Source: Longicatena sp. (GTDB lineage: Bacteria; Bacillota_I; Bacilli_A; Erysipelotrichales; Erysipelotrichaceae). From it: a DNA stretch of 26,762 bases. This document shows, piece by piece, positions 9,315 through 14,521 of the stretch. The DNA lies in the NCBI GenBank assembly GCA_020025055.1, contig JAHHST010000006.1, positions 1 to 26,762 on the forward strand. The letters run 5' to 3'. Numbering within the stretch: position 1 is the first letter of the stretch; each line of letters begins with the position of its first letter. The notes beneath the pieces are model-generated. The model had not been told where the DNA came from. It saw only the letters and a program-made list of their open reading frames with translations, and ran no database searches. The position numbers and the translations under genes were made by a program.

Positions 9315-9336
9315 AAATAGTGATTACTCACTATTT
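9315..9336 (-). terminator. Weak terminator-like hairpin after recR
   Basis: AAATAGTGA and TCACTATTT form a perfect 9-bp stem around a 4-base loop, 6 bases after the recR stop. On the minus strand only a broken T-rich tail (TTTATTGATTTC) follows, so termination efficiency is doubtful. It is the only candidate for ending the dnaX-ybaB-recR transcript. Confidence 0.5.
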
Positions 9337-9341
9337 TCATT

Positions 9342-9932
9342 TTACATTTTTTTTCTTCCTTCGATTGCTTTAATTAATGTCAGTTCATCCGCGTAATCTA
9401 GATGTCCTCCCATTGGCAATCCATGAGCTATTCTTGTTACATTCACATTATATTTTTCAAGTAACTTAGATAAATACAATGCTGTAGTTTCACCTTCAAC
9501 AGTTGGGTTTGTTGCAAGGATAATCTCATTAGTATCTTCATTTATTCTTTTTAATAAATTTTCGATATTAATATCTTCAGGCAAGATTCCTTTTGAAGTA
9601 GATATAACACCATTTAATACGTGATAAACGCCATGATATTCTTGTGTTTTTTCCATTGCAATTACATCTTTTGGACTCTGTACTACACATATTTGATTTT
9701 GATCACGCAACTTATTTTTACAAATTTCACACAAATGATCTTCTGCTAAATTTCCACATATTTCACATTTATGCAGACCTTCCTTAATATCTATAAAACT
9801 TTGAATAAATTCATCAATTGTTTCTTCGTCCCATTCAATTGTTTGAAATGCATATCTTTCTGCTGTTTTTAATCCAACACCTGGTAATTTTCGAAAAGAC
9901 TCAATTAATGATTCAAACTTTTTAGGATACAT
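9342..9932 (-). CDS. recR: Recombination mediator protein RecR
   Basis: RecR works with RecO, and in some contexts with RecF, to load RecA on SSB-covered gapped DNA. It has 196 residues, the usual length. The order is a helix-hairpin-helix (LPGVGLKTAERYAF, about 16-29), a four-cysteine zinc site (C56, C59, C68, C71), a Toprim domain starting near ICVVQ (81), ATNPTVEGETTA, and the C-terminal Walker-B-like GLPMGGHLDYAD. It overlaps the ybaB stop by one base (TAATG), with AGGAGG just upstream, so it is translationally coupled in the conserved dnaX-ybaB-recR cassette. Confidence 0.96.
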   Translation of the reverse strand: MYPKKFESLIESFRKLPGVGLKTAERYAFQTIEWDEETIDEFIQSFIDIKEGLHKCEICGNLAEDHLCEICKNKLRDQNQICVVQSPKDVIAMEKTQEYHGVYHVLNGVISTSKGILPEDINIENLLKRINEDTNEIILATNPTVEGETTALYLSKLLEKYNVNVTRIAHGLPMGGHLDYADELTLIKAIEGRKKM

Positions 9933-10240
9933 TAAAATCCTCCTGGCATTTTAATTCCACCGGTTAAAGCATTCATTTTTTGTTCTTTATCTTTCGTTGC
10001 TTTTAATAAAGCATCATTAACAGCAGATTTAATCATTTCTTCTAAATCTTCTTTGTTATCTTTTTCAATAATAGATTCATCAATAGAGATACTTTCGATT
10101 TCCATTGTTCCTTTTACTGAAACCTTAACAACTCCACCACCCATAGTAGATTCATATACTGTTTCTTTTAATTCATCTTCGACTTTTGTTAATTCTTTTT
10201 GCATCTTTTGTGCTTGTTTTAATAATCCTTGCATATTCAT
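9932..10240 (-). CDS. ybaB: YbaB/EbfC-family nucleoid-associated protein
   Basis: This small DNA-binding protein of 102 residues forms a tweezer-like dimer in the family. It begins with the typical MNMQGLLKQAQKMQKEL amphipathic helix. The central TMGGGVVKVSVKGTMEIESI segment and the C-terminal GGIKMPGGF are family hallmarks. It starts 4 bases after the dnaX stop, using GGAGGAA in the last dnaX codons, and overlaps recR by one base. Its position between dnaX and recR is highly conserved, which suggests a link with replication-associated repair, although its exact role is unsettled. Confidence 0.94.
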   Translation of the reverse strand: MNMQGLLKQAQKMQKELTKVEDELKETVYESTMGGGVVKVSVKGTMEIESISIDESIIEKDNKEDLEEMIKSAVNDALLKATKDKEQKMNALTGGIKMPGGF

Positions 10241-10244
10241 AAAC

Positions 10245-12008
10245 TTATTCCTCCGTTATAACAATATTATCTTTTCCAAATAAATCTAGGATTGTTTCTT
10301 CTTGTGTTTTTTCTGGCGTTGCATCATTTCCTACATGTTTAGTTTCTATTTGTATAGGTTCTGGAAGTGTACCATTTAACATATGTTCTTTAAATATCTG
10401 TATGATATACGTTTGATATTCTCTTGAAATAGCAAATACCTTTTTATTTTTTTCAAGCAATTCACACATAAAGGAGCTAAATTCATCGTTCATATCCATC
10501 TCATTTATTTCATTTGCTTCTGCTTGATTACTAACACTAATTACAATATAATTTGATCCACTTGCAACAATCATACTATTTTTTAATAAATTTGCATATC
10601 TTGCCCAATTTATATCCATCATCATGTCTGATAACTTATAAAAATGATTTAGATCTTTTGCTTTTTCTGGCTTATTGGCACCAGCCAAAAGTTTTAATAC
10701 AAATTCATCATCTAATGGTTTTATTTCTTTTTGATTTACAATATTTTCTACTATAATATCTGTTTTTTCTTGTACAGTATGATCTATTTTATTGTTTTCT
10801 GTTTCAGTTTCTTCTAATTCTAGTTTATATTCAGTATCATCCTCTGGTACTTCTATTTTCTTCTTTAATGTTTCACGTGAAACATTCTGTACACTTTTCT
10901 CTTTTAATTCAGGAACTACAACTTCATTTTGTTCCTTGATATCCAACATTTGTAATAGACAAACTTCAAAATAAGAACCAACGTTAGCTGCTGTTCTATA
11001 CTTATCACAAGTCTCCATTAACTGATGAATCATTTGAAATCTAACATTTCTACTTAGCATATCATTGATATGTTTTACTTCATCTTCATTCAATATATGC
11101 AATAAGGAAGTAGTTTTTGTATATTCATAAATAATTGATTCTTTCAATATTTCTATTAAATCAACAGTTAATCTCTTGATATCAATCCCTTTTGCAATAA
11201 AGGTATCAATATAATCTAATACTTTACATGCATCCTTGTTCACAATAGAATCTAATATATCTATTTTTTCTGTTACAGTTGTAATACCATAAATTTCATT
11301 AATGTGATGTTCTTCAATATTATTTTGTGCATATGCAATACACTGATCTAAAATTGAAAGTGCATCTCTCATTCCACCATCTGCTAATTGTGCAATTAAA
11401 CGTATTACATTTGAATCACACATTATATTTTCCTTATCCAATACAAATTTAAGTCGTTCTTCAATTTCTTTTTGTGGAATTTTGGTAAAATCAAACCTTT
11501 GACATCTTGAAATAATGGTAGGTAATACTTTATGAGGTTCAGTTGTAGCCATAATAAAAATCACATGTTCTGGTGGTTCTTCAATTGTTTTTAACAATGC
11601 ATTAAATGCTCCTTGTGTCATCATATGAACTTCATCTATAATATATACCTTATATTTGCCTTTTAATGGTGCATATTTAACTTTTTCAATTAAATTTCTA
11701 ACCTCTTCAACACCATTATTACTCGCAGCATCAATTTCAATAATATCTGGATGACTTCCGTTCTGTACAGCGATACAATTATCACATTTAAGGCACGGTT
11801 TATGATTTTCATCTGTACAATTTATAGTTTTCGCAAATATTTTTGCAATTGATGTTTTTCCCGTACCTCTTGGTCCACAAAATAAATAAGCATGTGCTAT
11901 TTTATTTTGTTCTACTGCATGTTTTAAAGTTTGAACAATATGTTGTTGCCCATATACTTCATCAAAACTACCTGGACGATACGTACGATATAATGCTTTA
12001 TATGCCAT
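10245..12008 (-). CDS. dnaX: DNA polymerase III clamp-loader subunit gamma/tau (DnaX)
   Basis: This AAA+ clamp-loader ATPase opens the beta clamp. It has 587 residues. Walker A is GPRGTGKT (45-52), the zinc module is C64, C72, C75 and C78, the DEVH Walker B is at 125-128, and SRC with the following RFDF is the arginine-finger region. After about residue 360 comes a charged linker and a tau-like C-terminal part, as in Bacillus where the full-length form is tau. I saw no E. coli-type A6G slippery site at the gamma position. A perfect parS palindrome lies within the linker codons (residues Asn-Val-Ser-Arg-Glu-Thr). The gene has a candidate promoter of its own and is followed immediately by ybaB. 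Confidence 0.96.
   Translation of the reverse strand: MAYKALYRTYRPGSFDEVYGQQHIVQTLKHAVEQNKIAHAYLFCGPRGTGKTSIAKIFAKTINCTDENHKPCLKCDNCIAVQNGSHPDIIEIDAASNNGVEEVRNLIEKVKYAPLKGKYKVYIIDEVHMMTQGAFNALLKTIEEPPEHVIFIMATTEPHKVLPTIISRCQRFDFTKIPQKEIEERLKFVLDKENIMCDSNVIRLIAQLADGGMRDALSILDQCIAYAQNNIEEHHINEIYGITTVTEKIDILDSIVNKDACKVLDYIDTFIAKGIDIKRLTVDLIEILKESIIYEYTKTTSLLHILNEDEVKHINDMLSRNVRFQMIHQLMETCDKYRTAANVGSYFEVCLLQMLDIKEQNEVVVPELKEKSVQNVSRETLKKKIEVPEDDTEYKLELEETETENNKIDHTVQEKTDIIVENIVNQKEIKPLDDEFVLKLLAGANKPEKAKDLNHFYKLSDMMMDINWARYANLLKNSMIVASGSNYIVISVSNQAEANEINEMDMNDEFSSFMCELLEKNKKVFAISREYQTYIIQIFKEHMLNGTLPEPIQIETKHVGNDATPEKTQEETILDLFGKDNIVITEE
10869..10884. promoter_or_regulatory. parS: parS centromere site inside dnaX
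   Basis: TGTTTCACGTGAAACA is an exact match to the 16-bp bacterial parS palindrome bound by ParB/Spo0J. It lies in the weakly constrained linker of dnaX, about 12.5 kb from oriC, and encodes Asn-Val-Ser-Arg-Glu-Thr. ParB spreading from origin-proximal parS recruits SMC and ParA. The parAB genes themselves are not in this window. Confidence 0.92.
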
Positions 12009-12033
12009 AATTCACCAGCTTCCTATCCATTTA

Positions 12034-12042
12034 ATTATATCA
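12034..12042 (-). promoter_or_regulatory. Extended -10 of a putative dnaX promoter
   Basis: On the minus strand TGATATAAT (TATAAT at 12039-12034) lies 25 bases upstream of the dnaX ATG. No good -35 is visible. It is positioned just after the tadA terminator, which supports separate transcription of dnaX-ybaB-recR. Confidence 0.45.
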
Positions 12043-12065
12043 TAAAGCGTTCTTCACATATACAA

Positions 12066-12100
12066 AAAAAGCAAATACTTTATACTTATATTTGCTTTTT
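12066..12100 (-). terminator. Terminator of tadA, overlapping its stop codon
   Basis: AAAAAGCAAATA (12066-12077 on the plus strand) pairs perfectly with TATTTGCTTTTT (12089-12100) around an 11-base loop, and a U-tract follows on the minus strand. The upstream arm is made from the last codons and stop of tadA. Confidence 0.85.
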
Positions 12101-12547
12101 ATTCTTACGTTTTTCTTTAAAAAAATTCTTCAATAGCAATGAACATTCTTCTTCTAAAACACCACCTAGTGTTTTTGGATAGTGATTAAATCCATTTATT
12201 TTATACATATTCATACAACTTTCAATGCATCCACCTTTTGGATCATATGCTCCAAATACAACGTTTTCAATTCTAGATTGAAGAATTGCACCACTACACA
12301 TTGGACATGGTTCAAGTGTCACATAAAGTGTACAGTTTTCTAATCTCCAACTTTCTATTTTTTTGCATGCTTTTTGAATTGCAATGATTTCAGCATGTGC
12401 AATAGATTGTTGTTTGCTTTCTCTTAAATTATGTCCTCTTGCTATTATTTTATCTTCATGAACAATAACACAACCAATTGGAACTTCATCTTTTAATAAA
12501 GCCTTTTTTGCTTCTTTAATAGCTTCCTTCATGAATTTTTCATGCAT
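12086..12547 (-). CDS. tadA: tRNA-specific adenosine deaminase (TadA)
   Basis: The enzyme deaminates A34 to inosine in the anticodon of tRNA-Arg(ACG), allowing wobble reading. It has 153 residues from the chosen start. The zinc-deaminase motif HAE is at H51-A-E53 and PCPMC supplies C81 and C84. The C-terminal FF region (KNFFKEKRK) matches the tRNA-binding end of TadA. ATG 12547 is chosen because AGAAGG lies 8 bases upstream. The longer reading frame to 12589 would begin inside the SRP RNA and has no ribosome binding site. In Bacillus, tadA, the SRP RNA and dnaX are neighbours, as here. Confidence 0.95.
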   Translation of the reverse strand: MHEKFMKEAIKEAKKALLKDEVPIGCVIVHEDKIIARGHNLRESKQQSIAHAEIIAIQKACKKIESWRLENCTLYVTLEPCPMCSGAILQSRIENVVFGAYDPKGGCIESCMNMYKINGFNHYPKTLGGVLEEECSLLLKNFFKEKRKNKKQI

Positions 12548-12573
12548 TATGTTCACCTTCTTTTTTATATAAT

Positions 12574-12660
12574 AAAAGCTACCACACATGGTAGAGCTCC
12601 CTTAAGGCTGCTTCGTTCCCGTCCTGACCTAATTCAGAAGGTACCATTGTAGTAGCTCTA
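12574..12660 (-). ncRNA. ffs: Signal recognition particle RNA, small bacterial (4.5S-like) type
   Basis: Read on the minus strand, the core has GGTCAGGAC (12630-12622) and GAAGCAGCC (12614-12606). These are the two sides of the universally conserved domain IV internal loops that bind Ffh, capped by a GGAA tetraloop. The outer ends pair over about 16 bp (AGCTACTACAATGGTA against TACCATGTGTGGTAGCT, one bulge). The paired core covers about 81 nt (12577-12657), so this is the short form without an Alu domain. The exact ends are not determined. A strong promoter lies directly upstream, and tadA follows 27-30 bases downstream, so tadA may be partly transcribed by read-through. Confidence 0.93.
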
Positions 12661-12662
12661 TT

Positions 12663-12690
12663 ATTATAACACATTTTATGTTTTTTGCAA
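12663..12690 (-). promoter_or_regulatory. Promoter of the SRP RNA
   Basis: On the minus strand TTGCAA (12690-12685), a 16-base spacer and TATAAT (12668-12663) with an upstream TG (extended -10) place transcription start at the first bases of the SRP RNA stem. Confidence 0.75.
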
Positions 12691-12719
12691 TATTCGAATA
12701 TTATTTTTTATTTTGGTAG

Positions 12720-12735
12720 TGTTTCACGTGAAACA
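12720..12735. promoter_or_regulatory. parS: parS centromere site between the SRP RNA and serS
   Basis: This is a second exact copy of TGTTTCACGTGAAACA. It is intergenic, about 30 bases upstream of the SRP RNA promoter and 1.84 kb from the copy in dnaX. Two exact 16-bp palindromes so close together and near oriC are strong evidence for a ParB-parS segregation locus. Confidence 0.93.
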
Positions 12736-12752
12736 TAGCGAATAAGTGCAAA

Positions 12753-12790
12753 ATAATGATGCAATAATATGTATCATTATACATATTATT
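12753..12790. repeat. Overlapping inverted repeats of unknown role
   Basis: Two perfect stems overlap: an 8-bp stem (12753-12760 with 12773-12780) and an 11-bp stem (12763-12773 with 12780-12790). They cannot form together. No T-tract or coding sequence is associated. The rest of the 12736-12836 spacer is AT-rich and holds nothing else that I recognise. Confidence 0.5.
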
Positions 12791-12836
12791 ATACTTCGAT
12801 GCAAATAAAAGACTTTATTTTTATATAGAATATGCA

Positions 12837-12865
12837 AAAAAAAGCCTATAAATAAGGCTTTTTTT
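12837..12865. terminator. Hairpin with T-tracts on both strands
   Basis: AAAAAAAGCCT (12837-12847) pairs with AGGCTTTTTTT (12855-12865) across a 7-base loop. It looks like a bidirectional terminator. It is the second terminator-like hairpin after serS on the minus strand and would insulate the SRP RNA unit. Confidence 0.7.
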
Positions 12866-12904
12866 GTATGTTTTAAAGATAAAAAAATAACCCTCTAATT
12901 CCAT

Positions 12905-12940
12905 AAAAAAACAGGAAATATTCAAATTTTCCTGTTTTTT
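12905..12940 (-). terminator. Terminator of serS
   Basis: A perfect stem (AAAAAACAGGAAA at 12905-12917 with TTTCCTGTTTTTT at 12928-12940) begins 7 bases after the serS stop and has a U-tract on the minus strand. Confidence 0.85.
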
Positions 12941-12947
12941 ATAATAA

Positions 12948-14234
12948 TTATTTCTTTGGAATTAATTTTTCTGTACCACCCATATATGGACGTAATACTT
13001 TTGGAATATTAACACTTCCATCTTCATTTAAATTATTTTCTAAAAAAGAAATTAACATTCTAGGTGGAGCAACTACAGTATTATTTAATGTATGTGCAAA
13101 ATATTTTCCATCTTTACCTTTTACACGAATACCTAAACGTCTTGCTTGCGCATCAGTTAAATTTGAACAACTTCCTACTTCAAAATATTTTTGTTGTCTT
13201 GGACTCCATGCTTCTACGTCAACAGATTTACATTTTAAATCAGCTAAGTCTCCTGAACAACATTCTAATGTACGAACTGGAATATCCATGCTTCTAAATA
13301 AATCAACTGTATTTGTATAAAGTTTTACGAACCAATCTGCACTTTCTTCTGGTTTACATACAACAATCATTTCTTGCTTTTCAAATTGGTGAATTCTGTA
13401 TACACCACGTTCTTCAATACCATGTGCACCTTTTTCTTTTCTAAAGCATGGTGAATAACTTGTATATGTGTATGGTAAATCTTTTTCATCTAAAATTGTA
13501 TCAATAAATTTACCAATCATTGAGTGTTCACTTGTACCAATTAAATATAAGTCTTCTCCTTCAATTTTATACATCATACCTTCCATTTCAGCAAAACTCA
13601 TAACTCCAGTTACAACATTACTACGAATCATGAAAGGAGGAATTACATAAGTAAATCCACGATCAATCATAAAATCTCTTGCGTATGAGATAATTGCAGA
13701 ATGTAATCTTGCAATATCACCCATTAAGTAATAAAAACCATTTCCTGCTACTTTTCTAGCACTATCTAAATCGATTCCATCAAAACGTTCCATAATATCT
13801 GTATGATATGGAATTTCAAAAGATGGAACTACTGGTTCTCCAAATTTTTTTAATTCTACGTTTTCTGAATCATCTTTTCCAATAGGAACTGATGGATCAA
13901 TAATATTTGGAATTGTCATCATGATTTCTTTAATTTCTGCTGAAATTTTAGCTTCTTTTTCTTCAATTGCTTTCATTTCATCAGCCATTGATTGTACTTT
14001 TGCTTTAATTTCATTGGCTTCATCTTTTAAACCTTTTGCCATTAATCCACCAATTTGTTTACTCATAGAATTACGTTGTGCACGTAAATCGTCTCCTTGT
14101 TGTTTTAATTGACGATTTACTTTATCAAGTTCAACTACTTTATCAACTAATTCAATTTTGTGATCTTGAAATTTTTTTCTGATGTTGTCTTTAACTAGAT
14201 CTACGTTTTCACGTAAAAATTTCATATCTAACAT
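12948..14234 (-). CDS. serS: Seryl-tRNA synthetase
   Basis: The enzyme charges tRNA-Ser and also supplies Ser-tRNA-Sec where selenocysteine is used. It has 428 residues. An N-terminal antiparallel coiled coil (about 30-105) binds the long variable arm. The class II core follows: LIGTSEHS, motif 2 FRKEKG...VYRIHQFEKQE, CCSGDLADL and an atypical motif 3 (HTLNNTVVAPPRMLISFLEN). Common bacterial SerRS has HTLNGSGLAVGR here, so this is a divergent type. ATG 14234 is chosen because GGAGG lies 7 bases upstream. The open frame upstream of it is T-box leader, not protein. Expression should be controlled by the serine T-box. Confidence 0.94.
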   Translation of the reverse strand: MLDMKFLRENVDLVKDNIRKKFQDHKIELVDKVVELDKVNRQLKQQGDDLRAQRNSMSKQIGGLMAKGLKDEANEIKAKVQSMADEMKAIEEKEAKISAEIKEIMMTIPNIIDPSVPIGKDDSENVELKKFGEPVVPSFEIPYHTDIMERFDGIDLDSARKVAGNGFYYLMGDIARLHSAIISYARDFMIDRGFTYVIPPFMIRSNVVTGVMSFAEMEGMMYKIEGEDLYLIGTSEHSMIGKFIDTILDEKDLPYTYTSYSPCFRKEKGAHGIEERGVYRIHQFEKQEMIVVCKPEESADWFVKLYTNTVDLFRSMDIPVRTLECCSGDLADLKCKSVDVEAWSPRQQKYFEVGSCSNLTDAQARRLGIRVKGKDGKYFAHTLNNTVVAPPRMLISFLENNLNEDGSVNIPKVLRPYMGGTEKLIPKK

Positions 14235-14240
14235 ATCATT

Positions 14241-14486
14241 ACCTCCATAAAAATAAATAAAAAAGAGGTATTGTCCGAAAGGGACGATACCTCGTGTTGC
14301 CACCCTTTTTAATTTATAAAGAAATTCCTTATAAACACTCAAAAGTTATAACGGTACTACCGAAAATGATTACTAATTTCACCATTCTACTCCAAGGTTG
14401 ATTTCATAATAACATGACAATAACTTACACCAACCGTTATCTCTCTACGCACAATATTATTACTACTTATCCTTATCAACGTTTTC
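14241..14486 (-). promoter_or_regulatory. Serine-specific T-box riboswitch upstream of serS
   Basis: The leader contains the T-box core GGGTGGCAACACG (about 14299-14287), the F-box ACCGTTA, the AGAGAG element of stem I and the GGAGTAG that follows the specifier loop. The specifier after GAAA is TCA (complement of 14399-14401), a serine codon. The antiterminator bulge reads UGGC, which pairs with GCCA, matching the G73 discriminator of tRNA-Ser. The competing terminator stem is at 14265-14276 with 14282-14293, followed by a U-tract. Uncharged tRNA-Ser should stabilise the antiterminator and turn serS on. Confidence 0.93.
14259..14293 (-). terminator. Regulated terminator of the serS T-box
   Basis: A 12-bp stem with one C-A mismatch (GAGGTATCGTCC against GGACAATACCTC on the minus strand) encloses a 5-base loop and is followed by six Ts. 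Its upstream arm directly follows the T-box GGCAACACG, the usual arrangement for mutually exclusive terminator and antiterminator. Confidence 0.88.
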
Positions 14487-14492
14487 TTATTT

Positions 14493-14521
14493 TTTATATC
14501 ATTCTTTAGATGTATTGTCAA
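14493..14521 (-). promoter_or_regulatory. serS promoter embedded in the 3' end of gyrA
   Basis: On the minus strand TTGACA (14521-14516), exactly 17 bases and TATAAA (14498-14493), preceded by TGA, form a near-consensus promoter. The -35 uses gyrA codons for Val-Asp-Asn and the gyrA stop TGA sits just upstream of the -10. Transcription would start near 14486, at the 5' end of the T-box. Confidence 0.75.

Noticed and set aside
10245..12008. Programmed frameshift in dnaX producing a short gamma form
   Set aside because: A-rich runs exist, but no A6G-type slippery site with a following stop was seen where gamma ends in E. coli.
12548..12589. N-terminal extension of tadA beginning MCGSFYYIKKK
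   Set aside because: It begins inside the SRP RNA, has no ribosome binding site, and conserved TadA begins at the internal ATG preceded by AGAAGG.
14235..14342. 36-residue N-terminal extension of serS
   Set aside because: The stretch is the T-box core and its terminator. The true ATG has GGAGG 7 bases upstream.
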